A stretch of 64,000 nucleotides of DNA, taken from the NCBI GenBank assembly GCA_963828415.1, contig CAWHEI010000004.1, positions 62,001-126,000 of the forward strand, written 5' to 3'. Under the pieces are notes generated by a model. The model was not told the origin of the DNA and did not search any database. It saw nothing but the letters and a program-made list of their open reading frames with translations. Origin of the DNA: Sva-07 sp963828415. Its GTDB lineage: Bacteria > Actinomycetota > Acidimicrobiia > Acidimicrobiales > Ilumatobacteraceae. A program made the translations under genes and the position numbers. Every line of letters begins with the position of its first letter. The first letter of the stretch is position 1. Below, one piece after another: positions 15,662 through 24,914 of this stretch.

Positions 15662-17437
15662 TCAGTGGGCGAACAGGGTTCGGACGACTTCGGGGATGGT
15701 CGTGACGTCGTCTTCGACCATCTGCATTGCTTCTCGGAGCATCGTGCGCATTCCTTGAGCAACTGCCAGACGACGAAGTTCCTCGGTGGTTGCCCAACCG
15801 ACGATCAGACGACGCACTTCAGGGGTGATGCGCAGCAGCTCGTACACGCCGATGCGCTCGCGGTAGCCAGTGCCGGAGCAGTAGCTGCAGCCCTTGCCGT
15901 GGTAGAAGACGGTCTTGTCGCTGCCACCGGAATGTTGGCGGAAGACCGCCAACTCTTCGGCACCGGGCGTGTACTCCTCCTTGCAGTTCTCGCAGGTCTT
16001 GCGCAACAGGCGCTGCGACACGACGCCGACGATCGCTGACGCGACGAGGAAGGCTTCGATGCCCATGTCGAGCAGCCGGTGCAGCGCGGCAACGGCGTCG
16101 GTGCCGTGCAGCGACGACAGCACGAAGTGGCCGGTCAGCGCAGACTGGATGGCGATGCGGGCGGTGTCGGCGTCGCGGATCTCACCCACAAGGATCGTGT
16201 CGGGGTCCTGTCGCAGGAGGGCCTTGAGGCCGGTGGCGAACGTCAGGCCGGCCTTCGTGTTCGTCTGCACCTGGTTGATGCCGGGGAACACGTACTCGAC
16301 GGGGTCCTCGACGGTGGTCACGTTCTTGCCGGTCGAGTTGATCTCGAGCAGCGTGGCGTACAGCGTGGTGGTCTTGCCGGCGCCCGTCGGGCCGGCGCAG
16401 ATGACCATGCCGAACGGTGCGTGCACGAGCTTCGAGTACGTCTTGTAGGTCTCCGCCGGCATACCGAGCTGGCCGAGGCTGACCATCGACTTCGACTTGT
16501 CGAGCAGACGCATGACGATCTTCTCGCCGAACACGGTCGCCACCGACGACACGCGAACGTCGATCTGGCGTCCGTCGACCTTGGTCGAGAACTGGCCGTC
16601 CTGAGGCGCCCGTTTCTCGACGATGTTCATCTCCGACATGATCTTCAGCCGGCTGATGAGCGCGTTGTGCGCCGAGAGCGGCAGTGAGAACGCCTCGATC
16701 AGGTTGCCGTCGACACGGAACCGGATGCGCAGGCGATCGTCGAGCGGCTCGATGTGAATGTCCGAGCTGCGGTCACGCAGGGCCTGCCCGACGATCTTGG
16801 CGACGAGCTGCACGACCGGCGCCTGGTCGTCGAGGCTGACCTCGGCGATCGTTTCGGCGGCCTGTCGCTGGTCGTCCTCGGCGGCGAACGCGGCCACGAT
16901 GTGGTCGACATCGGCGGTCGAGCGGTACATCTGCTCGATGAACGACGTCACCGTCTTTTCGTCGGTGGCCTGCCACACGAAACGCATGCCAGTGGCCGAT
17001 TCGACCTGCTGGCGGCGCCACGGCGACGGATCCGCTGCGTACAGCAGAATCGAGCCGTTGTCCTCCGCTATCGGCATCACCTTGTGCGTGCGGGCGACCT
17101 GCTCGGGGAACTTCGCAGCGACTTCCTCGTCGAGCTGGACGATCGAGATGTCGGCGATCGGCACCTGGCACACGGCCGCCACCGCGGCGGCGAGTTCGTT
17201 GCGCCCGACGTTGTGGTGGCTGAGCAGCAGCGTGGTGAACTTCAGTAGATCGCCATTGGTCGACGCTAGGACGGTGTCGAACGACTCCTGCGAGAGGTGG
17301 CCGCCGGCGATGAGCGCTTGGCCGACCGCGTTGCATTCATCGATGGACACGCCAGGGGCGGGCGGCTCGGCGAGCGCGGTCGCCGTCCCGCCGCCGGGTG
17401 GGGCCATGTCTTCGGGTCGGGGCTTTCGGAGTGCCAT
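15662..17437 (-). CDS. pilB: PilB-type pilus extension ATPase
   Basis: This is the hexameric ATPase for type IV pilus extension, 591 residues. An N-terminal MshEN-like domain precedes the ATPase core: Walker A GPTGAGKTTTLYATL (~residue 348), Asp-box TVEDPVEYVFPGINQVQ, Walker B TILVGEIRDADTA and His-box SSLHGTDA. Towards the C-terminus, CENCKEEY and CSYCSGTGYRERIGVYELL carry the four cysteines of the zinc site usual in PilB. Gene order pilB-pilC, with pilT and pilD nearby, supports the role. The coiled-coil gene ends 16 bases upstream. Confidence 0.95.
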   Translation of the reverse strand: MALRKPRPEDMAPPGGGTATALAEPPAPGVSIDECNAVGQALIAGGHLSQESFDTVLASTNGDLLKFTTLLLSHHNVGRNELAAAVAAVCQVPIADISIVQLDEEVAAKFPEQVARTHKVMPIAEDNGSILLYAADPSPWRRQQVESATGMRFVWQATDEKTVTSFIEQMYRSTADVDHIVAAFAAEDDQRQAAETIAEVSLDDQAPVVQLVAKIVGQALRDRSSDIHIEPLDDRLRIRFRVDGNLIEAFSLPLSAHNALISRLKIMSEMNIVEKRAPQDGQFSTKVDGRQIDVRVSSVATVFGEKIVMRLLDKSKSMVSLGQLGMPAETYKTYSKLVHAPFGMVICAGPTGAGKTTTLYATLLEINSTGKNVTTVEDPVEYVFPGINQVQTNTKAGLTFATGLKALLRQDPDTILVGEIRDADTARIAIQSALTGHFVLSSLHGTDAVAALHRLLDMGIEAFLVASAIVGVVSQRLLRKTCENCKEEYTPGAEELAVFRQHSGGSDKTVFYHGKGCSYCSGTGYRERIGVYELLRITPEVRRLIVGWATTEELRRLAVAQGMRTMLREAMQMVEDDVTTIPEVVRTLFAH

Positions 17438-17453
17438 GGTGATGCTCTCGATC

Positions 17454-18612
17454 TCAGAACTGCGCAGCGGCCTGCGGCTCGAACGGCGTGGGTGGCGTCA
17501 GTGGATTCGACGGGTTCGCAGCGGCCGGCGGCGGCGCCGCGTTCCCCACGGCGAACGAACTGACTCGGGTCGAGAGCGAGGAGGGCTCGCTCGACCTCCT
17601 CGAGTCGCTCGAGCTGGACGGCGGTCTCGACGTCCAGGTGCTGTTCCTGCATCTGGGTCTCGAGCTCGACGATGCGACCGACGGTCTTGTCCATCGAGTC
17701 GCCCATCGACTTCTGGAATCGTTCGACCTCGATGCGGACGAGTTCGACCTCGCCGGCCGCACTTGCAACTCGGTCCTTCATCTCGTCGATGGCGTCGACG
17801 TCGACACTGTCGAGTCGACCTGCCATCGCATCGATCGCCCGATTGACCTCGTCGAAACGAGCCTCCGCTCCGGCGATGCGATCGCTGAGCATTGCGACGG
17901 CGTCGTCGAGCCCGGCGCTCACGCGACCGACGTAGGCATCGATGTCGGCGACGCGCTGGCCGACGGTCTCGTTGACGCGCGCTTCGGCGGTCAAGATCCG
18001 TTCGTTGATGCGGTCCTCTGCCTGGTCGACGCGAGCGCCAACGACATTCGACACCTCGGCCTGTTGGCGAGCGGCCTGCGCTGACACGTCGTCCATACGC
18101 ATCGACAGCGCCGCCAGTCGACCGTCGAGTTGCTCGGCGACCTGGTCGGACACCTCATCGAGACGGGCCTCTGTGGCCTCGGTCATCTTGTTGAAGTGCT
18201 GCACCATGGCGCCGGCTTGTTCGTCGAACTTGCGGACGCTGCGGTCGAGCGAGGCGAGATCCTGCTCGAGCTGGCCCTGGCGGTGTTCGAGCTGCTTGAC
18301 GACCGGGCGTGCCGCGGACTCGACGGCGGCGGCGAGGCCGACATTGGCTTCGTCGGCCACCCGCCCGATGCGGAGATCCAACTCGTCGTGGCGCCGCTTG
18401 GTCTGTGTCGAGAACTCCGTCAGGCGCTGCTCGATCGCCGGGAGCAGCGACTTGACGGTCTCCTCGCTCTTGGAGCGGGCGGCACGTTCGGTGGCGAGTT
18501 CACTTTGGAGACGCTGAACTTCGGTCGAGACCTGCTTGCTGAACCTGTTCAGCTCCTGCTGGACCGCGTCGATGATGCTCGCTCGCGAGGTGTCGGCTTG
18601 ATCGGTCATCAC
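17454..18612 (-). pseudogene. Long coiled-coil protein upstream of pilB, one frame interruption near its end
   Basis: From ATG 18612 (upstream AAGGACGTGTG) about 355 residues are almost wholly helical coiled coil (ELNRFSKQVSTEVQRLQSEL...RLDEVSDQVAEQLDGRLAALSMRMDDV). Near 17555, after LALDPSQFV, the frame runs into Arg-rich nonsense. One base over, it continues as AVGNAAPPPAAANPSNPLTPPTPFEPQAAAQF and stops at 17454, a natural Pro/Ala tail. The protein would have about 386 residues and no membrane helix. It precedes pilB by 16 bases, so it is probably in the pilus operon. No family is recognised; a scaffold or polarity role is inferred only. Confidence 0.7.
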
Positions 18613-18836
18613 ACGTCCTTCCGTGGGCGCACGGCTGAATCGTCCCGCAGCGAAAACTGCAGGCCGGGTGGGGCGGAGAGGGGGCGTCGTGTCGTCATCG
18701 GCTCAGGTGGTGTGGTCGTCGAGTGGTTCGCTTGACTTCTATCGACCGTTCGCCGACCGATCTTGAGGGTTCGCTGAGACGGAATTGACGAAGTCCGGGC
18801 GCATTACTGGCCGGCGGACGACCTAACGTGCGCGAC
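18613..18836. other. Divergent intergenic region
   Basis: These 224 bases separate the coiled-coil/pilB transcript (-) from the exonuclease gene (+). A TAACGT hexamer (18824-18829) lies seven bases before ATG 18837 and could be a -10 box giving a leaderless mRNA, as is common in Actinomycetota. I see no repeat or RNA gene. Confidence 0.3.
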
Positions 18837-19700
18837 ATGCGTGTCCATCTGGTCGACGGCACCTACGAATTGTTCCGCCAGCACTTCGGGATGGCGTCGC
18901 GCCACAGCAGTCGCGGGGCGTTCGACGCCGCCGCCGGCGTCGTGGCGTCGACATTGGCCCTCGTCGACGACGGTGCGACCCATGTCGGCGTCGCATCCGA
19001 CCACACCATCGAGAGCTTCCGCAACGAGTTGTGGGCCGGCTACAAGACCTCCGACGGCATGGATTCGGAAATCCTCGAGCAGATCCCGGTCATGGAACGG
19101 GCGCTCGTGGCGGCCGGATTCACGGTGTGGCCGATGGTCGACCACGAGGCCGACGACGCACTGGCCGCCGCCGCGTTGGTGGCCGACGGCGACGAGCGCG
19201 TCGAGCAGGTATTGATCGTGACCGCCGACAAGGACCTCGGGCAATGTGTTCGTGGTGAGCGCGTCGTGCAGTTCGACCGACGCAAACGCGAGATCGTCGA
19301 CGCCGACGGTGTGCGAGCCAAGTTCGGGGTGAGCCCCGAGTCGATCCCCGACTACCTCGGCCTGGTCGGCGACACCGCCGACGGATTCCCCGGTCTGCCC
19401 GGTTGGGGCGCCAAGAGCGCTGCCCTGGTACTCGCACGGTACGGGCACATCGAGGACATTCCGCCGTCGGCGGGCCAGTGGGACGTCCCAGGTCTGCGAG
19501 GCGCCGCCAAGTTGTCGGCCACCCTCCAGGCCCAGCTCGCCGATGCGCTGCTGTTCCGCCAGATCGCCACGGTCGACACCGACATCGACGTGGGAACGGT
19601 CGACGACTGGCGTTGGAGCGGCCCCACCGGCGACTTCCCCGCTGTCGCCGCCGAACTCGGCGCCCCGGACCTGGTCGCCTTCGCCGATCGCCTCGCCTGA
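18837..19700 (+). CDS. 5'-3' exonuclease (PolA N-terminal / FEN-like)
   Basis: A stand-alone homologue of the 5' nuclease domain of DNA polymerase I, 287 residues from ATG 18837 (an in-frame GTG lies nine bases earlier). Conserved acidic and basic positions are visible: HLVDGTYELFR, WAGYKTSDGM, VDHEADDALAAAA and LIVTADKDLGQCV. The helix-3-turn / H3TH segment follows in IPDYLGLVGDTADGFPGLPGWGAKSAA. Such enzymes act on flaps and RNA primers. It is followed by the SRP RNA on the opposite strand. Confidence 0.9.
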   Translation: MRVHLVDGTYELFRQHFGMASRHSSRGAFDAAAGVVASTLALVDDGATHVGVASDHTIESFRNELWAGYKTSDGMDSEILEQIPVMERALVAAGFTVWPMVDHEADDALAAAALVADGDERVEQVLIVTADKDLGQCVRGERVVQFDRRKREIVDADGVRAKFGVSPESIPDYLGLVGDTADGFPGLPGWGAKSAALVLARYGHIEDIPPSAGQWDVPGLRGAAKLSATLQAQLADALLFRQIATVDTDIDVGTVDDWRWSGPTGDFPAVAAELGAPDLVAFADRLA

Positions 19701-19723
19701 ACGGCACCGTCATCCGCCGACTG

Positions 19724-19834
19724 AGGTGACGACCAGGCGGTCTGCGGCACACAGACGATGCCGATGAAGGCTGCTCCCTTCCGGGCCTGACCTGATTCAC
19801 GGGCGCCCATTGCACAGGACCCGGTCGTCACCTC
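19724..19834 (-). ncRNA. ffs: Bacterial small signal recognition particle RNA (4.5S type)
   Basis: On the - strand the conserved domain IV core is plain: AATCAGGTCAGGCCCGGAAG, then GGAGCAGCC. It includes the GGAA tetraloop and the asymmetric bulge that bind Ffh. The ends pair over 12 bases (GAGGTGACGACC with GGTCGTCACCTC), giving a hairpin RNA of about 111 nt without an Alu domain. The RNA partners with Ffh for co-translational targeting of membrane proteins. The boundaries are set from the terminal helix. Confidence 0.93.
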
Positions 19835-19945
19835 ACTCGGCGGCGAACCACCGTGCGACACCTCACACTACCTGGCCCACGCCGGATTGGCAGACGGCCG
19901 GGCTAGCCTCCGTGTCCCCACGTTCCGGTCATGCCGGGACACCAG

Positions 19946-20033
19946 GGAGGGATGCGAGAGCGGCCGAATCGGCACGCTTGGAAAGCGTGTGAAGGGCAAC
20001 CTTCCGTGGGTTCGAATCCCACTCCCTCCGCCA
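19946..20033 (+). tRNA. tRNA-Ser(GGA)
   Basis: The acceptor GGAGGGA pairs with TCCCTCC and is followed by G and an encoded CCA (20031-20033). The anticodon loop TTGGAAA gives GGA, which reads TCC/TCT. There is a long variable arm (class II), and the T-arm is GTGGGTTCGAATCCCAC. The last base of the CCA is also the first base of an in-frame ATG of the following tadA frame. Confidence 0.97.
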
Positions 20034-20071
20034 TGTCGGTGGACTCTGGCGCCCACGACCTCGACGGCCCG

Positions 20072-20506
20072 ATGCAGCTCGCTCTCGCCGAGGCACGAGC
20101 CGCACTCGACCACCACGACGTGCCGGTCGGTGCGATCATCATGCACGACGGTGTAGTCATCGCCGCTCGCCACAACGAGCGCGAACTCACCCACGACCCC
20201 ACCGCACACGCCGAGATCCTGGCCATGCGGGACGCCGCCACCTCACTCGGCCAGTGGCGTCTCGACGACTGCACGCTCTACGTCACGTTGGAGCCGTGCG
20301 CGATGTGTGCCGGTGCCGCCGTGAACGCCCGGCTGGGCCGACTCGTGTACGGCGCGCACGACCCGAAAGCCGGGGCGGTCACGAGTCACTTCGGGCTCCT
20401 CGACAGCGACGTGCTCAACCACCGCGTCGCTGTGACCGGCGGGGTGTGCGCCGAGGACGCAGCCGAACTGCTTCGGTCGTTCTTCCGCGAGCGCCGCTTC
20501 CGCTGA
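20072..20506 (+). CDS. tadA: tRNA adenosine(34) deaminase TadA
   Basis: This zinc enzyme converts A34 of tRNA-Arg(ACG) to inosine. The zinc ligands and catalytic Glu are seen in TAHAEILAM (HAE) and EPCAMCAGA (PCxxC). The core DVPVGAIIMHDG starts about 17 residues after the chosen ATG 20072, as in most TadA proteins (144 residues). An upstream in-frame ATG at 20033 would add 13 residues, but it overlaps the last base of tRNA-Ser, and tRNA 3' processing would destroy that start. The gene is probably co-transcribed with the tRNA. It is unrelated to the Tad pilus despite the name. Confidence 0.93.
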   Translation: MQLALAEARAALDHHDVPVGAIIMHDGVVIAARHNERELTHDPTAHAEILAMRDAATSLGQWRLDDCTLYVTLEPCAMCAGAAVNARLGRLVYGAHDPKAGAVTSHFGLLDSDVLNHRVAVTGGVCAEDAAELLRSFFRERRFR

Positions 20507-20517
20507 ACGCCCGAGGC

Positions 20518-22002
20518 TCAGTGATCCTTGCGGCGCAAACTGCCGATCAGGCGACGAAGCGCTGAACTGCGCTCGTTGCCGCCGCCCGAGCTGTCCTCAG
20601 CGTCGTCGACGAACACCACCGACGCCACCCCACCGGTCGGCAACGCTTCGCCGGGCATCGGCGCGGTGTCAGCGGTGACGACCGTTTCGTCGTCGGCCAA
20701 TCCGTAGAGGACTTCGGCGCGCATCGCCATCGTCGGTGGAGCGAATCCGCCCAGCGTTGCGGCGGGAGCTTGCGGCGCCGTTGCGACATCGTCGAACACC
20801 ACATCGATCTCGACGTCGGCGATCTCGGGTACCTGCGTGGTGACCTCCGGTGAGGTGACCTCCGGTGCGGCGACGTCAGCGACGTCAGCGACATCGGGCA
20901 CCGCAGGGGCTGCCACGCTGGCCGACTCGATTGCTGCGATCGCTCGGCGCACCGCGTCGGCGACGTCGTCGGGGACCTCGGCGTCGGCGAGCTCAGGCTC
21001 GTCGCTCAGTTCCAGGGGCGGCATCGAGAACTCGATGTCGCCGTCGTCGGACCGTGTCACGGCCGGCTCGTCGGCGACCGATCCGGCATTCTCGACGTAG
21101 GCGTTGGCCTCCGTTGCCGGCTCCTCGGAACCGTCCGGCCACCTCACGGCGAATTCGAAGGTCTCCGACACATCGACGTCAGTCACTTCTTCGTCGAAAT
21201 CCTCGATGGTCTCGATGTCGACCAGTGAGTCGAGCACCAACACCTCATCGGCCGCGTCGGCGTCATCGGTGAACTCGGCAAGGTCGAGCGACATCTCGAA
21301 GACATCGGCGTCGATGTCGTCCAGGTCGTCGATGTCACCGTGCGAATCCTCCGACAGGTCGAACATCGACACGTCGAAGACGTCGTCGACAGCAGTTCCG
21401 TTGGTGCCGTCGATGTGCTCGTCCCATTCGATGGTGAGCTCATCGGTGCCGACGAACGGCAACCCGGGAAGATGATCGACGACGGTCGAGTCGAGTTGGG
21501 CGACCGCACCGACCGGGCGCTGGGGAGCGGTCGGGTCGGGCGGGGCCACGAACCAGCGATGCACACCGGAGGGATGATGGCGATAGGCGGTCACGCGGAC
21601 GGTCGTGATGGCGCGGTTCGCCAGATCGGCGATGAGTTCGTGGGTCGACGACTCCGCAACCACGACGACCGCGTCGCGGTCGACGGACGGATCGCGATCG
21701 AAGAGTCGACCGAGATGCTCGATGTCGCCGACGCGAACGGTGCCGCGATCGAGCTGCTCGACGTCGAGCACCCCTGCCTCCAGCAAACGGCGACCCAAGG
21801 ACGCATCGGTCACGCGCTCGGCGTAATAGACGACGCCGTGATCGAGGTAAGCGAGCACTTCGGGGTCCGTCTCGAAGACGATCTCCCCGGTGAATGCCCG
21901 CTCGCGAGCCTCGTTCAGCGTCATCCAGACCGGCTGCGATCCGTCGACGGCGAGTGCCACCGACTCCGTCGTTTCGGCCGTGATTCCCGTGTTGTGCTTC
22001 AT
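20518..22002 (-). CDS. Acidic DUF4388/PATAN-like protein of a GTPase module
   Basis: A 494-residue protein starts at ATG 22002 behind GGAGG, two bases from the GTPase stop. Residues ~20-150 (MTLNEARERAFTGEIVFET...DHGVVYYAERVTDASLGRRLLEAGVL) resemble the DUF4388/PATAN fold found in bacterial signalling proteins. The middle (~190-420) is very acidic and low in complexity, rich in Asp, Val and Glu. The end is basic (LRRLIGSLRRKDH). It could be the effector of the roadblock-GTPase pair encoded upstream. The domain call is by pattern and moderate in certainty. Confidence 0.6.
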   Translation of the reverse strand: MKHNTGITAETTESVALAVDGSQPVWMTLNEARERAFTGEIVFETDPEVLAYLDHGVVYYAERVTDASLGRRLLEAGVLDVEQLDRGTVRVGDIEHLGRLFDRDPSVDRDAVVVVAESSTHELIADLANRAITTVRVTAYRHHPSGVHRWFVAPPDPTAPQRPVGAVAQLDSTVVDHLPGLPFVGTDELTIEWDEHIDGTNGTAVDDVFDVSMFDLSEDSHGDIDDLDDIDADVFEMSLDLAEFTDDADAADEVLVLDSLVDIETIEDFDEEVTDVDVSETFEFAVRWPDGSEEPATEANAYVENAGSVADEPAVTRSDDGDIEFSMPPLELSDEPELADAEVPDDVADAVRRAIAAIESASVAAPAVPDVADVADVAAPEVTSPEVTTQVPEIADVEIDVVFDDVATAPQAPAATLGGFAPPTMAMRAEVLYGLADDETVVTADTAPMPGEALPTGGVASVVFVDDAEDSSGGGNERSSALRRLIGSLRRKDH

Positions 22003-22003
22003 G

Positions 22004-22555
22004 TCAGGCAACCTCCGCCTTCGTTGACTCCATGGACGCAAGGAGCGTCAGGAGGATTTCGACCACGACCTCCCGGCCGGAGTCGGGGTCGATCAGTTGG
22101 CACGGCACGACAGCTTCGCCGTCGAGCGCACCGAGAGAACGCGCCAGTCGGCGCGCCACCGTGATGTCATCGCAGCGATTCACTGCGATCACGGCTGGCA
22201 CGCGCAGGTCGCGCAGCAGCGCCCTGAGTTCCACGCCGGCAGCGGCATGGGTCTCGGTCGCCTCGGCGTCGATCACGAAGGCAACGACGTCGACGTCGCC
22301 CTTCAAGATGCTGGTCATGAAACGGAACCGGGCCTGACCCGGGGTTCCGAACAGCAACAAGCGCGTGTCGTCACCGTCGAGGCAGTACGTGCCGAAGTCC
22401 ATGGCGACCGTGGTGTGCGACTTGACGTCGGACTCCTCGCCGCTCGTGACGACATCGGTGGAGACGACCCGAGTCTGCGAGACCGACTGGATCATCGAGG
22501 TCTTCCCAGCCGCAAACGGTCCGGTGACCAGGATCTTGAATGTCTGCGCGTTCAC
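22004..22555 (-). CDS. MglA/CvnD-like small GTPase
   Basis: A 183-residue Ras-like GTP-binding protein. GTG 22555 overlaps the roadblock stop (GTGA). Visible G motifs are P-loop GPFAAGKTS (G1), the switch region TTVAMDFG, FGTPGQARF in place of DxxG (G3) and NRCD (G4). GTPases of this type act with a roadblock/LC7 partner, as MglA with MglB in Myxococcus and CvnD with CvnB in Streptomyces conservons. Here the order roadblock-GTPase-effector candidate suggests one switch module. The missing Asp in G3 is shared with many CvnD-like proteins. Confidence 0.88.
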   Translation of the reverse strand: MNAQTFKILVTGPFAAGKTSMIQSVSQTRVVSTDVVTSGEESDVKSHTTVAMDFGTYCLDGDDTRLLLFGTPGQARFRFMTSILKGDVDVVAFVIDAEATETHAAAGVELRALLRDLRVPAVIAVNRCDDITVARRLARSLGALDGEAVVPCQLIDPDSGREVVVEILLTLLASMESTKAEVA

Positions 22556-23091
22556 GCGGCAGCACCCGCAAGCCACGTGGTACGAGCCTGCACGAACGAA
22601 CGGACGCGACGCTGCTCGACGGTGGGCGCTGCCATGACCGCGAGCACTCGCTCGTCACCCATCGGCCACACGAGCATCAAGCCGCCGTCGTGGTCGACCA
22701 CGAGCTGGCGAAGCTGATTCCCGCCGCCCATGACGACCAGCTGATGGGCGAGACCGATGGCGGCTGCCAGCATCGCCGGATGCGCGGCTTCGTCGGACAT
22801 GGAGCTGCTTCTCGCCAGGCCGAATCCGTCAACCGAGGCCAGAATGGCGGAACGGACACCATCGATGGTGCCGACGAGTTCGTCGAGGATCGTGGTCGGG
22901 TTCGTCGGCGCCGAGGTGGGCGGAGCTGGGACAGGTGAAATCGAAGGCCATGCCGACGGGGCGCCCGCTGACGACGGTCGCGGCGGAGCCGTCCAGGTCG
23001 TCATGGACCTCGGACCCGTCGCATGCCGCGGCGGCAACGTCGTTGTCATCAACGAGCGGGTTCCGTCAGCGACTGCCTTGACATTTTCCAT
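22552..23091 (-). CDS. Roadblock/LC7 domain protein (MglB/CvnB-like)
   Basis: A 179-residue protein. After a Pro/Thr-rich leader (~1-65), the segment ILDELVGTIDGVRSAILASVDGFGLARSSS starts a roadblock/LC7 domain. It continues through HPAMLAAAIGLAHQLVVMGGGNQLRQLVVDHDGGLMLVWPMGDERVLAVMA. These proteins bind and regulate small GTPases such as the one encoded just downstream, with which it shares a four-base overlap. The start may be further in, because the N-terminal third is low in complexity. Confidence 0.83.
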   Translation of the reverse strand: MENVKAVADGTRSLMTTTLPPRHATGPRSMTTWTAPPRPSSAGAPSAWPSISPVPAPPTSAPTNPTTILDELVGTIDGVRSAILASVDGFGLARSSSMSDEAAHPAMLAAAIGLAHQLVVMGGGNQLRQLVVDHDGGLMLVWPMGDERVLAVMAAPTVEQRRVRSFVQARTTWLAGAAA

Positions 23092-23123
23092 ACGAAACAG
23101 CTATCGGCATTCCCGAGCGCGTC

Positions 23124-24914
23124 TTGAGCGATTTATGGTCTGGTTTCCTTGAAGGAGCTGCCCGTAGCGGGTATCACCCGAGACCGTTCGCCAACGTGTG
23201 GCAGGCTGCGTCAGTGCGGTTCCCGGTCCTGACGCCTCGTTCGCTGTTCCGGCGAAAGACGGCGAAAGACGATGCGATGGCCGGCCTGGTCCTCGGTGTC
23301 GAGAGCGTGCCCGATGGTCTCGCCGCCGGGCTGCTCGCCGGCGTCAACCCGGTCGCCGGCCTCTACAGCTACATGTTCGGGCTCGCCGGAGGGGCACTGT
23401 TCACGAGCACCGCCTTCATGGCGATTCAGGGCACTGGCGCGATGGCGATCATCGTCGCCGACGTCGATCTCGCCAGCCGTGACGACCCCGCTCGTGCGTT
23501 GTACACACTGTCGATGCTCACCGGCCTGGTGATGATCGTCGCTGGTCTCTTGCGACTCGGTACCTTCCTGCGGTTCGTGTCGAACTCGGTGATGACGGGC
23601 TTCATCACCGCGGTCGGCGTCAACATCGTGCTCGGCCAACTCGACGACTTCACCGGCTACGAGGCCGAAGGCGCCAACCGCATCCTGCGAACGTTCGATC
23701 TCATCGTCAACTTCTGGAAGATCGACCTCCCGACCCTCATTGTCGGCGTGGTGACCATCGTGCTCATCGTCGTGCTGCAACGCACCCGCCTCGGACCGCT
23801 CGGACTGGTCGTCGCCGTGTTCCTGGGTTCCGCCCTCGGGGCACTCTTCCGGTTCTTCGACTTCGACATCGTGCAGGTTCGCGACATCGCCGAGGTGCCG
23901 CGGTCGCTGCCTCTGCCGACGCTGCCGGTGCTCCGCGACGTCGCTGTGCTGATCGTGCCGGCCATTTCGCTGGCATTCGTCGGCCTCGTTCAGGGCGCTG
24001 GCGTCTCGGCGGGCTTCCCGAACGAGGACGGCTCACCACAGGACGAGTCGCAGGACTTCATCGGCCAGGGCGCGGGCAACGTCGTCGCCGGTCTGTTTCA
24101 GGGGATGCCCGTCGGCGGGTCGATGTCGGGCAGTTCGCTGATGGCGTCCGGAGGAGCTCGCACCCGCGCCGCTGCGTTCTATGCCGCAGGCGTGATGGCG
24201 ATCGTCATCCTGCTGTTCGGCGGCGTGATCGAACTGGTGGCGATGCCGTCGCTCGCCGCGCTCTTGATGGTGATCGGCGTTGCAACGATCAAGCCGGAGC
24301 GGATCATGGCGGTCGCCAAGACCGGTGCGATCCCGTTGACGGTGATGACGATCACGTTCGGACTCACGCTGGTGATCCCGTTGCAGTACGCGGTGCTCGT
24401 CGGCGTTGGCATCTCGGCGATCCTGTTCGTCATCCGCCAGTCGACACGGTTGGTCACGAAGCGTCTCGTGATCCACGACGACGGCCGCGTCGAGGAAGTC
24501 GATCCGCCGCTCACCGTTCCGCCCGACGAGGTCATCGTCTTGCAGCCGTACGGCGCCCTCTTCTTCGCCACGGCGTCGACACTCGTCGAACAGATGCCGA
24601 CGGTGACACCGGAGTCGAACAACTCGGTGGTGATCCTTCGAGTGCGGGGCGCCGACGAGGCCGGAGCGACCTTGCTGGACGTACTGGCCACCTATGCCGC
24701 CGACCTCCGCAACGTCGACAGCAAGTTGATGCTGGTCACCGACAACGAGCGGGTGATCCGCCAACTCCGTGTCACGGGGGCGACCGACGTGATCGGCGCC
24801 CGCAACGTGTACCGGAGCTCCGCCTTCCTCGGCGAGACCACTCGAAACGCTCATGATGATGCACACGCCTGGATCGAAGAGCACCGCACCGAGATCGAAG
24901 ATGCCCATGAGTAG
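23124..24914 (+). CDS. SulP-family anion permease with STAS-like domain
   Basis: A 596-residue transporter with ten or more hydrophobic segments. The family features are LVLGVESVPDGLAAGLLAGVNPVAGLYSYMFG near the N-terminus, QGAGNVVAGLFQGMPVGGSMSGSSLM in the middle, and a cytoplasmic STAS-like end (~470-590, starting EVIVLQPYGALFFATASTLVEQ). SulP proteins move sulfate, bicarbonate or organic anions; the substrate cannot be read here. The TTG start at 23124 has no clear ribosome-binding site; GTG 23214, nearer the first helix, is an alternative. It is divergent from the roadblock gene. Confidence 0.9.
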   Translation: MSDLWSGFLEGAARSGYHPRPFANVWQAASVRFPVLTPRSLFRRKTAKDDAMAGLVLGVESVPDGLAAGLLAGVNPVAGLYSYMFGLAGGALFTSTAFMAIQGTGAMAIIVADVDLASRDDPARALYTLSMLTGLVMIVAGLLRLGTFLRFVSNSVMTGFITAVGVNIVLGQLDDFTGYEAEGANRILRTFDLIVNFWKIDLPTLIVGVVTIVLIVVLQRTRLGPLGLVVAVFLGSALGALFRFFDFDIVQVRDIAEVPRSLPLPTLPVLRDVAVLIVPAISLAFVGLVQGAGVSAGFPNEDGSPQDESQDFIGQGAGNVVAGLFQGMPVGGSMSGSSLMASGGARTRAAAFYAAGVMAIVILLFGGVIELVAMPSLAALLMVIGVATIKPERIMAVAKTGAIPLTVMTITFGLTLVIPLQYAVLVGVGISAILFVIRQSTRLVTKRLVIHDDGRVEEVDPPLTVPPDEVIVLQPYGALFFATASTLVEQMPTVTPESNNSVVILRVRGADEAGATLLDVLATYAADLRNVDSKLMLVTDNERVIRQLRVTGATDVIGARNVYRSSAFLGETTRNAHDDAHAWIEEHRTEIEDAHE

